A stretch of DNA of 6,022 bases from assembly GCA_029266295.1 (NCBI GenBank), contig JAQSXD010000240.1:1-6022 (forward strand), given 5' to 3'. The stretch's first letter is position 1; each line of letters begins with the position of its first letter. The stretch comes from Bacillota bacterium. GTDB taxonomy: Bacteria > Bacillota > Clostridia > Peptostreptococcales > Anaerovoracaceae. Both the position numbers and the translations under genes were made by a program. The notes beneath the pieces are model-generated. The model ran no database searches. It was not told the DNA's origin and saw only the letters and a program-made list of their open reading frames with translations. Of this stretch, positions 1 through 5,927 are shown one piece after another.

Positions 1-1424
1 ATGCTGCCGTCGGCGTTGAAGGTTAAAAGAACGCCGGATATGGAATCCGTGGGAAGATCTGAGGTTTTCCATAGACAGCTAATCCCTTTGGCTCTGACAA
101 TGCCGTTTTCCAGCTCGATTCGTGCACCTTCATCCCATTGAATCAACGTCTTTAATCGATCCAGACATGCTGCCGGGTTTCCAGTATTGCTAGTGGTTGA
201 ATGAACGAGAGTAGGTGTCGTATCGCCTGGAAGAATTGCATTTTTCTGCCTCAGTGTAAAGAGGTCCTCATTGAGCGCTTTGGCTAGTTTGTCCATGGCT
301 CTTTCCATGCAAAAGGTATATGTCTCATGGCCGAAGCCGCGGAAGGAGGTGGAATAGGGATGATTGGTATAGACACATAGGGAGTCGCACCATACATTTT
401 CAATCTTGTAAGGGCCAGTGCAATCCACAGCGATGGCCTTTGCCATTCGCGGTCCAATATCTGCATAAGCCCCTGTGTCTAAAAGAAAGGTCATTTCCGC
501 AGCCTTCAAGTAACCGTCTTTTGTGGCGCCAAGCCTCACCTGGGCTTCTACGCCAATGCTTCCCGGGGAGGAAGTAATGTCTTCTTCTCTTGTGTTAGAA
601 ATTTTTACAGTCTGTCCGTTCACTGCCTTCGATGCCAGATAAGCCAGAATTTCCAATGTCATTGCAGCCTTCCCGCCAAATCCGCCCCCCACGAGCGGGG
701 TTTTGACTGTAACTTTACTTTCATCAAGGTTGAAATACTGACTGATCATTTTTTTTACGGTGTATGGGCTTTGGGAGGATGTGGTGATTACCACCTGGCC
801 GTCGGAATGAATCGATGCCTTCGCATTCCGGGTCTCCATTGCAATATGATCTGATTTTGGCAGCATAAAACTGCCCTCCACAACAATTTCACTTTCTTCC
901 CAGCCCTGAGCCATATTGCCCTTTCTGATTTTAATACGCTCGGCGATATTCGTTTTGGGTTCAGGGTAGACATCCTCTACCGCCTTTTTATATTTTCCAA
1001 GTCCCTCATGGATCAGAGGGGCATCTTTCTTAATTGCTTCGGAAGGGGTTTGAACCACGGGAAGCGGAGAATAATCTACCTTTATCTTGGTCACTGCTTC
1101 TGCAGCTGCCCTTTCGCTAAACGCTACCACAAGTGCTACCGGCTCTCCAAAATACCGTACTTTACCCACGGCCAGAGGCGGGCGGTCTTCTAATATGGAG
1201 CCGATTTGAACGGCACAATCCTTTCCCGTAAGGACCGCCTTTACGCCGGAGACCTTGAAAGCTTCTGCTGTGTCAATGGATTTTATTTCTGCATGGGCGT
1301 GGGGGCTGATCAGAATTCTGGCATGCATCATTCCAGCGGTTATACTGTCCCCGGTATATAATGCGCAGCCTGTAACTTTGTCCCATGCTTCTTGACGTTG
1401 TAGATCAGATCCGATTGATTTCAA
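1..1424 (-). CDS. Molybdenum hydroxylase large subunit, xanthine dehydrogenase/aldehyde oxidase family (N-terminal part, truncated by window edge)
   Basis: An open frame without stops runs leftward from a TTG at 1424-1422 to the window edge and gives 474 residues; family members are usually about 750-800, so roughly 60% is present. The protein would bind molybdopterin cytosine dinucleotide and hydroxylate an N-heterocycle or aldehyde with water as oxygen donor, passing electrons to separate FeS and FAD subunits. Visible signatures are the a/b-hammerhead start (about 13-120, with FGEPVALVVA at 92-101), the HIAMETRNA segment (193-201), TSSQSP (215-220, whose Q218 aligns with the Mo-contacting Gln767 of bovine XDH), the GGGFGGK cofactor loop (246-252) and FRGFG (361-365). 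The catalytic glutamate lies in the missing C-terminal part. The TTG start is chosen because AAGGAGGTG sits 6 nt upstream and an in-frame TAA lies 27 nt upstream. Residues aligned with bovine Glu802 and Arg880 are Ala253 and Ala330, so xanthine is a doubtful substrate. Family assignment is firm; the substrate is unknown. Confidence 0.93.
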   Translation of the reverse strand, partial: MKSIGSDLQRQEAWDKVTGCALYTGDSITAGMMHARILISPHAHAEIKSIDTAEAFKVSGVKAVLTGKDCAVQIGSILEDRPPLAVGKVRYFGEPVALVVAFSERAAAEAVTKIKVDYSPLPVVQTPSEAIKKDAPLIHEGLGKYKKAVEDVYPEPKTNIAERIKIRKGNMAQGWEESEIVVEGSFMLPKSDHIAMETRNAKASIHSDGQVVITTSSQSPYTVKKMISQYFNLDESKVTVKTPLVGGGFGGKAAMTLEILAYLASKAVNGQTVKISNTREEDITSSPGSIGVEAQVRLGATKDGYLKAAEMTFLLDTGAYADIGPRMAKAIAVDCTGPYKIENVWCDSLCVYTNHPYSTSFRGFGHETYTFCMERAMDKLAKALNEDLFTLRQKNAILPGDTTPTLVHSTTSNTGNPAACLDRLKTLIQWDEGARIELENGIVRAKGISCLWKTSDLPTDSISGVLLTFNADGS

Positions 1425-1430
1425 AGAAAA

Positions 1431-1439
1431 CACCTCCTT
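1431..1439 (-). promoter_or_regulatory. Ribosome binding site of the molybdenum hydroxylase gene
   Basis: On the minus strand this reads AAGGAGGTG, a near-perfect Shine-Dalgarno sequence. It lies 6 nt before the TTG at 1424 and so fixes that unusual start codon. The in-frame GTG inside it is unlikely to be the start. Confidence 0.9.
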
Positions 1440-1441
1440 AT

Positions 1442-1483
1442 ATACTGCTTAGGGTTGCTCATTCAGAGATTCCTATGCAGTAT
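1442..1483. promoter_or_regulatory. Imperfect 12-bp inverted repeat in the hydroxylase leader, possible operator or leader hairpin
   Basis: ATACTGCTTAGG (1442-1453) and CCTATGCAGTAT (1472-1483) are inverted copies matching at 11 of 12 positions, separated by 18 bp, so the arm centres are 30 bp apart, close to three helical turns. The near arm ends just upstream of the hydroxylase ribosome binding site. It could be a two-site operator for a dimeric regulator, or, if transcription starts further upstream, an RNA hairpin next to the start. The repeat is seen directly; its role is inferred. Confidence 0.5.
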
Positions 1484-1493
1484 TGAAAGGATT
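1484..1493 (-). repeat. Left arm of a 10-bp inverted pair, possible minus-strand promoter element
   Basis: On the minus strand this reads AATCCTTTCA followed by ATACTG, which gives a poor minus 10-like AATACT at 1484-1479. The same ten bases occur on the plus strand at 1570-1579, directly before a TATAAT box. The symmetry suggests a shared promoter or regulator element facing each gene. No convincing minus 35 box is seen; TTGATT at 1504-1499 is too close (14-16 bp). Confidence 0.3.
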
Positions 1494-1569
1494 TAGAGAA
1501 TCAAGGGAGAGAAGTAACGTTCAATTTGTGATGTTGTTCCTGTACTTCCGGTAATAGAACTATCTGGAT

Positions 1570-1585
1570 AATCCTTTCATATAAT
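1570..1585 (+). promoter_or_regulatory. Probable promoter of the 199-residue protein gene
   Basis: A perfect minus 10 hexamer TATAAT stands at 1580-1585, about 64 bp before the TTG start. The minus 35 match is poor: TAGAAC at 1555-1560 with a 19-bp spacer is the best candidate, so an activator may be needed. The ten bases before the box, AATCCTTTCA, recur inverted at 1484-1493. No sigma-54 or sigma-28 type signature was found here. Confidence 0.45.
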
Positions 1586-1634
1586 GAAGGAATCGGATGT
1601 GAATGAAGAAATCAGAATCATGCAGCGCTTCAAG

Positions 1635-1643
1635 AAGGGGGGG
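1635..1643 (+). promoter_or_regulatory. Ribosome binding site of the 199-residue protein gene
   Basis: AAGGGGGGG, with a run of seven G at 1637-1643, lies a few bases before the TTG at 1649 and supports it over the next in-frame ATG at 1670, which has no such site. It is less canonical than AAGGAGG. Confidence 0.7.
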
Positions 1644-1648
1644 TACTT

Positions 1649-2248
1649 TTGAACTTTGAAACCCAGGAAATGATAACCCTGCCGGTTCAGGATAATTTTT
1701 GCTTTAGCTTTGAACAGATGAACATTAACAGTACTTTTCAAGGGCTCTGGACAAGGCTGGCGGTCTTGATGAGAAGTTCCATTTATTCATCTCTGCTGGA
1801 TCTATCCAATAAAGAAGTCGTAATGAATGCAGTTTTCCAGCTGCCTGGAGAATTTAAGGATTCGTTTCAGATGTTTTACGGAGCGGAGGTATCGCAGCGA
1901 TATGCGAACCTGTTTACTAACTTTCTGGCAAGAAGCTCCGAGGTTGTAGACGGTGTAAAATCCGATCATCACGATATGGTTGATCAAGCCACAAGGGGAT
2001 GGTATCTGGCAGGTAATCAGATTGCAACCTTTCTGGGAACCATCAATTTGTTCTGGGACAGCAGACAGTGGAACCTCCTTCTAAGCCAGTACATTAATCT
2101 TAAAGTCCAGATGATTTTGTCTATTGCAACGGAAGATTATCAAAAAGAGATGGACCTTCTAAACCGAATTTTTGATCTGACTTCCATTATGGGTTCCTAT
2201 ATGGCGAGGGGGGTCATTGCCAGAGAACTGCAAAAGGCGGGTAGCTAA
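1649..2248 (+). CDS. Conserved-looking helical protein of unknown function (199 residues)
   Basis: The frame starts at TTG (1649), backed by a G-rich ribosome binding site, and ends at a TAA at 2246-2248. It has no signal peptide or convincing membrane helix and no cysteine cluster or nucleotide-binding loop, so it is probably cytoplasmic. Composition suggests almost all alpha-helix after residue 30, with regularly spaced aromatic and hydrophobic positions: LWTRL (33-37), a central FYGAEVSQRYANLFTNFL stretch (about 76-93), a WYLAGNQIATFLG segment (about 118-130) and a C-terminal amphipathic helix with EMDLLNRIFDL (about 167-177). The spaced W, YG, W..N and N..W pattern resembles helical-bundle proteins of unknown function in Clostridia, but I cannot name a family and assign no reaction. 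It is divergent from the hydroxylase gene and lies 200 bp upstream of the chemoreceptor in the same direction, so it could be partly co-transcribed with it. Confidence 0.85.
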   Translation: MNFETQEMITLPVQDNFCFSFEQMNINSTFQGLWTRLAVLMRSSIYSSLLDLSNKEVVMNAVFQLPGEFKDSFQMFYGAEVSQRYANLFTNFLARSSEVVDGVKSDHHDMVDQATRGWYLAGNQIATFLGTINLFWDSRQWNLLLSQYINLKVQMILSIATEDYQKEMDLLNRIFDLTSIMGSYMARGVIARELQKAGS

Positions 2249-2251
2249 AAC

Positions 2252-2310
2252 GAAATCAGTGTTAAATTTTGGTTAAATTTTTGATTATTCTGATTTCTTT
2301 ATCTTTTTGA
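2252..2310 (+). terminator. Weak terminator-like inverted repeat after the 199-residue protein gene
   Basis: GAAATCAG (2252-2259) and CTGATTTC (2290-2297) form a perfect 8-bp inverted repeat just after the stop codon, followed by a T-rich tract, TTTATCTTTTT, at 2298-2308. The 30-nt interior is AT-rich and can fold on itself through its two AAATTT elements. The stem is AT-rich, so termination would be weak or partial. Confidence 0.4.
2261..2282. repeat. 11-bp tandem repeat GTTAAATTTTG / GTTAAATTTTT
   Basis: Two adjacent copies (2261-2271 and 2272-2282) differ only in the last base. They lie inside the inverted repeat and about 40 bp upstream of the chemoreceptor minus 10 box. One helical turn of spacing would suit an activator binding side by side, but an AT-rich accident is possible. 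Confidence 0.4.
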
Positions 2311-2322
2311 GGGTAGTTAATC

Positions 2323-2328
2323 TATAAT
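2323..2328 (+). promoter_or_regulatory. Probable promoter minus 10 box of the chemoreceptor gene
   Basis: A perfect TATAAT, 120 bp before the ATG at 2449, would give a leader of about 110 nt. No good minus 35 stands at 16-18 bp (TATCTT at 2300-2305 is the 17-bp option). The motility sigma-28 pattern TAAA...GCCGATAA is not seen, which is notable because many chemoreceptors use it. Confidence 0.4.
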
Positions 2329-2340
2329 TACACAAGGGGT

Positions 2341-2448
2341 GCAGGAAAGGATGACTTCGCCTGTTCGAAAGATATGACGGACAAGCCTTCTGCAAAGGGG
2401 GTAAGAGAGGGGGAATTTCAATTTTACTGTAAAGGAGAGAGACTTGAT
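2341..2448 (+). other. Chemoreceptor 5' leader with possible secondary structure
   Basis: GCAGGAAAGG (2341-2350) can pair with CCTTCTGC (2386-2393) through two single-base bulges, enclosing CTTCG/CGAAAG at about 2355-2370. It contains an in-frame ATG at 2374 that lacks a ribosome binding site. It does not fit the c-di-GMP-I or -II riboswitch consensus, so no ligand is proposed. Confidence 0.25.
2432..2438 (+). promoter_or_regulatory. Ribosome binding site that decides the chemoreceptor start
   Basis: AAGGAGA lies about 10 nt before the ATG at 2449. No comparable site precedes the in-frame ATG at 2374, so the protein is taken as 1145 and not 1170 residues. Confidence 0.8.
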
Positions 2449-5400
2449 ATGAAAGAAAAAGCCCTGAATTTTGAAGATGGCAAAGGGAATCAAAACGGCA
2501 GCAAAACAAAAAATGAACACAACAAACAAAAACATGGCGGAAAAATCGGAAAGGGCAAGGGGACACTGCTTACGAAAATTCTGCTGTATATCGGAATCCC
2601 GATTCTGGCGGCATACGGAGTATCGTCATTCATTACACTGAATACGGTAAACAAAACCATAACCGATCTGACGACGAAACAGCTGGTTTCCGAATCAGAG
2701 GCGGCAGCCAAGGATATCGGGGGAAGGTTTAATGAATACCTTAAAATTACGGAGACAATGGCTCAAAGCAGCCAGCTGGAGGATGTCGTACTAGAACTGC
2801 AGCCAGGTATGACTGCGGATCTTGCTCCTTCCTTCAAAAGGGCTGAGAATTCGCTGGCAAGTGTTAAGGCAATGGAGCCAGAGACGATTATCGAAGCATG
2901 GGTTGCGGATGTGGATACCAATCAGCTCGTACTTTCTAATGGTTATTTTTCAAGCCCTGATTGGGTAGCGATTAAAAGGCCCTGGTTTATTCAAATGGCA
3001 GAAGCCAATGCACCGACCATGACCTCTCCCTATCTGGATGCGTTGACCGGAAAGCTAGTTGTAACCGCAGTCACTCCGATTTACAGGGAGGGCACCAATG
3101 AGATTATCGGTGCGGCGGGTCTTGATTTTTTGCTTGATGGAATTTCAGCGACCATCGCAGGCTATCAGCTTGGAAAAACTGGATACTTTATTCTTGCCGA
3201 CAGTACGGGACAGATCATCTATCATCCCAGCAAAGACTATCTAAATACAAATGTCAAAGATGCGGATTTGTCCGATAACGTAAAGGATGCAATCTTAGGG
3301 CATCAGACGGGAAGTATTGAATACACCGATGGAAATCAAGAAATTCACGGGTACCTTTCGGCGGTGGGAGCTACCGGTTGGACCGTTGCAACGGCACTGC
3401 CCAATCAGGAGTTTCACAGTACATATCATTCGTTACAGCGCTTAACCTTAGGAATTATTTTTGCAGTATTACTTATCATAGGAGTAATGATTGTCGCTGT
3501 TTCAAGAAGAATTGTGACGCCTGTTCGGCAGCTGGCGTTTATTGCTCATAAGCTTGCAGTAGGGGATGTAGACGTTGAGACAAACCGGGTTAAAGCGATG
3601 AGCAGCGAGCTGGATGAGCTTGCCGGGGCATTTACTGCAATGGCGGATAATATCAGGGAGCAGTCAAAGGCTGCGGAGCGAATCGCAGCAGGCGACTTAT
3701 CGGTGCAGATTCAGGCAAGATCAGAAAAAGACGTTCTTGGATTTAGCATGGCTTCGGTGATCGAGACATTAAAGAATCTGATTGAAGAAGCAGGCGGACT
3801 GAATGCAGCTGCGGCTTCCGGTAAACTGGAAACCAGAGGAGATACCGAGCGGTTCAGCGGAGGATATCGGGAGATTATTTCAGGAATCAACAGTACCCTA
3901 GATGCGCTGATTAAACCGCTGAAGCTATCTGCAAACTATATTGAACGAATCAGCAAGGGAGATATACCGGAAAAGATTGAAGAGGAGTACCGGGGAGACT
4001 TCAATGAGATTAGAAATGATCTCAATCAGTGCATCGAGGCAATTCAGGCACTGGTTGAAGATGCCGGAGAGCTTGCATCAGCGGCTCAAGATGGCAGGCT
4101 TCAGGTTCGGGCAGACGGATCAAAGCACGGCGGAGATTTCCGAAGAATTGTAGAGGGCTTCAACGGAACGCTGGATTCGGTCATTAACCCCTTGACGATT
4201 ACAGCGGGTTATATCCAGCAAATCGGCAACGGCAGCATTCCGGGAAAGATTACAGATACATTCCATGGAGATTTCAACGAACTCAAAGAGAGTATTAACG
4301 CCTGCATCGACGGACTTGGCGGGTTAAAGGAGTCAAGGGATGTTTTGAAGAAGATGAGCGTTAACGATTATTCTGTCCTGGTACGGGGGGAATATAAAGG
4401 CATTTTCGAGGAAATTGCAAGCTCTGTAAACGGAGTCTCGGATCGGGTCAAAAATAGCATCAGAATTATTAACAATGTATCCATCGGGAATCTGGAAGAT
4501 TTATCAGAACTCAGGGTAATTGGAAGACGAAGTGACAACGATACGCTGGTACCGGCTCTGGTTACGATGATGGAGAACATTAAAGCACTGGTGGAAGAAA
4601 CCGCTACGCTGTCGGAAGCATCGATACAAGGAAGGCTTACGGTTAGAGGAAATACCGGCAGATTCGAAGGGGAATTTGAGAAGATCATCGAAGGAATCAA
4701 TCGGACGATGGATGCTGTCATTGAGCCGATTAATGAAGCAGCAGGCGTTCTGGAACAGATGGCTGAAGGGCACTTGAATGTACTGATGGAAGGCAATTAT
4801 CAGGGAGATTACGCAAAAATCAAGGAGGCTTTGAATGCTACCATCGGAAATCTGCAGGCGTATATCGGAGAACTTTCCCATGTACTTTCTAAGATTGGCG
4901 AGGGAAATCTCCAATTGGCAATCGAATCTGAGTACAAAGGTAACTTTGTCGAAATTAAAAACTCATTGAACGGAATTATCTCTTCTCTGAGCGAAGTATT
5001 TGGCAATATAGGTGAAGCTGCAAATCAGGTGAATGCGGGAGCCCGTCAGGTGTCCGACGGAAGCCAGACCCTGTCCCAGGGCTCTACGGAACAAGCCAGC
5101 TCTGTGGAGGAATTATCTGCCTCAATATCAGAAATTGCTTCTCAGACAAAGCAAAATGCAGTCAACGCCAATCTTGCAAATGAACTCGCCAGTGAGGCAA
5201 AGGAATTTGCACAGAAGGGGAATGCGCATATGAAAGAGATGCTGAATTCTATGGAGGAAATCAACGCATCGTCGGCAAATATCTCTAAAATAATAAAAGT
5301 AATCGACGACATTGCTTTCCAGACCAATATCCTCGCTTTGAATGCTGCGGTGGAAGCCGCTAGAGCCGGCCTTCATGGGAAAGGCTTCGCTGTTGTTGCA

Positions 5401-5886
5401 GAGGAAGTGCGCAATCTGGCGGCAAGGAGTGCAAAAGCGGTAAAGGAAACATCTGAACTAATCGAAGGTTCCGCAGCCAAGGCAAGTGCCGGAACAAAGA
5501 TTGCCAAGGAAACGGCAGAAGCTCTTGATGGGATTGTTGCTAAGGTGGGAGAAGCTGCAGACCTGGTAAGCGATATTGCTGAGGCGTCAAATGTGCAAGC
5601 TACGGGAATCGCCCAGATCAACAAGGGAATCGAGCAGGTATCAATGGTAATTCAAAACAATTCGGCTACGGCGGAGGAAAGCGCAGCTGCAAGTGAAGAA
5701 TTGTCTTCTCAGTCCGAGTATTTGAGAGAAATGGTGGGAACCTTCCAAATCAAGGGTTTGGCTGCACCTGCTCAGAACAAACAGCTTTCAGCTCCTGTGC
5801 ACAGCAAGGGAGTGCCAGTTTCTGAGCTGAAACGCAGGCAAAGTCCTCCGACAATCTTACTCGGAGGAGAATCGGACAAGTATTAG
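2449..5886 (+). CDS. Methyl-accepting chemotaxis protein with dCache sensor and long HAMP array
   Basis: This transmembrane chemoreceptor should control a CheA/CheW kinase complex. In the 1145-residue product, 1-39 is a cytoplasmic Lys/Asn/Gly-rich tail; 40-60 is membrane helix 1; 61-331 is an extracytoplasmic double-Cache sensor; 332-352 is membrane helix 2; 353-405 is a standard HAMP; 406-850 is a tandem array of further HAMP-like units; and 851-1100 is the signalling domain. The hairpin tip is unmistakable (IDDIAFQTNILALNAAVEAA at 952-971, then GFAVVAEEVRNLAARSAKA). Methylation-type sites fit the family consensus at E887-E888 and E1076-E1077, with a looser one at E1083-E1084. R177, W179, F180, Y195, D197 and D226 match the amino-acid-binding signature of dCache_1 receptors. 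A Pro/Ser/Lys-rich tail of about 45 residues ends in ESDKY and lacks an NWETF-type CheR tether. Typical receptors are 550-700 residues; the extra length is the HAMP array. No che genes are visible nearby. Confidence 0.96.
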   Translation: MKEKALNFEDGKGNQNGSKTKNEHNKQKHGGKIGKGKGTLLTKILLYIGIPILAAYGVSSFITLNTVNKTITDLTTKQLVSESEAAAKDIGGRFNEYLKITETMAQSSQLEDVVLELQPGMTADLAPSFKRAENSLASVKAMEPETIIEAWVADVDTNQLVLSNGYFSSPDWVAIKRPWFIQMAEANAPTMTSPYLDALTGKLVVTAVTPIYREGTNEIIGAAGLDFLLDGISATIAGYQLGKTGYFILADSTGQIIYHPSKDYLNTNVKDADLSDNVKDAILGHQTGSIEYTDGNQEIHGYLSAVGATGWTVATALPNQEFHSTYHSLQRLTLGIIFAVLLIIGVMIVAVSRRIVTPVRQLAFIAHKLAVGDVDVETNRVKAMSSELDELAGAFTAMADNIREQSKAAERIAAGDLSVQIQARSEKDVLGFSMASVIETLKNLIEEAGGLNAAAASGKLETRGDTERFSGGYREIISGINSTLDALIKPLKLSANYIERISKGDIPEKIEEEYRGDFNEIRNDLNQCIEAIQALVEDAGELASAAQDGRLQVRADGSKHGGDFRRIVEGFNGTLDSVINPLTITAGYIQQIGNGSIPGKITDTFHGDFNELKESINACIDGLGGLKESRDVLKKMSVNDYSVLVRGEYKGIFEEIASSVNGVSDRVKNSIRIINNVSIGNLEDLSELRVIGRRSDNDTLVPALVTMMENIKALVEETATLSEASIQGRLTVRGNTGRFEGEFEKIIEGINRTMDAVIEPINEAAGVLEQMAEGHLNVLMEGNYQGDYAKIKEALNATIGNLQAYIGELSHVLSKIGEGNLQLAIESEYKGNFVEIKNSLNGIISSLSEVFGNIGEAANQVNAGARQVSDGSQTLSQGSTEQASSVEELSASISEIASQTKQNAVNANLANELASEAKEFAQKGNAHMKEMLNSMEEINASSANISKIIKVIDDIAFQTNILALNAAVEAARAGLHGKGFAVVAEEVRNLAARSAKAVKETSELIEGSAAKASAGTKIAKETAEALDGIVAKVGEAADLVSDIAEASNVQATGIAQINKGIEQVSMVIQNNSATAEESAAASEELSSQSEYLREMVGTFQIKGLAAPAQNKQLSAPVHSKGVPVSELKRRQSPPTILLGGESDKY
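2629..3441 (+). other. dCache_1 ligand-binding domain of the chemoreceptor
   Basis: Residues 61-331 lie between the two membrane helices. The membrane-distal module holds KRPWF (176-180), SPYLDALTGKLVVT (193-206) and GAAGLD (221-226). The membrane-proximal module holds GKTGYFILADSTGQIIYHP (242-260) and ends in GWTVATALP (310-318), the usual closing strand of Cache domains. It should bind a small extracellular ligand, probably an amino acid. Confidence 0.85.
3505..4998 (+). repeat. Poly-HAMP array with 91-residue and 270-residue internal periods
   Basis: Residues 353-850 contain one classical HAMP, a second at about 406-447, and then about nine related units of 44-46 residues. Pairs of units recur with a 91-residue period: the G(K/R)L..R motif at 458 and 549, and (Y/F).GDF at 514 and 605. 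A longer period of 270 residues (810 bp) aligns 424-533 with 694-803 without gaps: RSEKDVL with RSDNDTL, GKLETRG with GRLTVRG, YRGDF with YQGDY. The segments 647-663 and 827-843 (EYKG.F.EI..S.NG) also correspond. Such arrays pass and invert signals between sensor and kinase-control domain. Confidence 0.8.
4999..5748 (+). other. Chemoreceptor cytoplasmic signalling domain
   Basis: Residues 851-1100 form the antiparallel coiled-coil hairpin that binds CheA and CheW. The tip (952-996) is complete, with the E, R and N residues that mediate trimer-of-dimers and CheW contact, and methylation regions lie on both arms. Nothing suggests loss of function. Confidence 0.92.
5844..5868 (+). repeat. Perfect 8-bp inverted repeat at the 3' end of the chemoreceptor frame
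   Basis: TCCTCCGA (5844-5851) and TCGGAGGA (5861-5868) flank a 9-nt loop just before the stop codon. No T-run follows, so it is not a terminator by itself. It could protect the mRNA end or be chance. Confidence 0.4.
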
Positions 5887-5896
5887 TCATTTTAAT

Positions 5897-5923
5897 AAAA
5901 AGATCGGGATACCCGGTCTTTTT
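5897..5923 (+). terminator. Intrinsic terminator of the chemoreceptor gene
   Basis: AAAAAGATCGGG (5897-5908), loop ATA and CCCGGTCTTTTT (5912-5923) form a 12-bp stem with one G-U wobble ending in a T-run, 10 bp after the stop codon. The A-run on the other arm could make it work on both strands. Confidence 0.9.
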
Positions 5924-5927
5924 GTTT

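Noticed and set aside
284..1193. Short frames within the hydroxylase region (for example plus strand 320-577 and 1008-1193, minus strand 788-973)
   Set aside because: They overlap the well-supported hydroxylase frame in other phases and resemble no protein.
2374..2448. Longer chemoreceptor start at ATG 2374, adding 25 residues
   Set aside because: No ribosome binding site precedes 2374, while AAGGAGA precedes the ATG at 2449; the extra residues look like untranslated leader.
2335..2448. c-di-GMP riboswitch in the chemoreceptor leader
   Set aside because: A CGAAAG loop and a GACGGACAAGCC stretch recall parts of the c-di-GMP-I aptamer, but the core GGCAAACC and the downstream GGTAGC..GGGTTACC part are missing.
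2285..2711. Minus-strand, cysteine- and phenylalanine-rich small frames over the chemoreceptor leader and start
   Set aside because: Their composition merely mirrors the A-rich coding strand; no start signals and no neighbours that would support a gene.
4368..4914. Long minus-strand frames of 136 and 142 codons inside the chemoreceptor gene
   Set aside because: They are antisense to the HAMP repeats, have no ribosome binding sites and encode no recognisable domain; they are by-products of the repetitive coding sequence.
3775..4998. CRISPR-like or DNA-level repeat array
   Set aside because: The repetition is at protein level with diverged codons and 91/270-residue periods; there are no identical short repeats with unique spacers.
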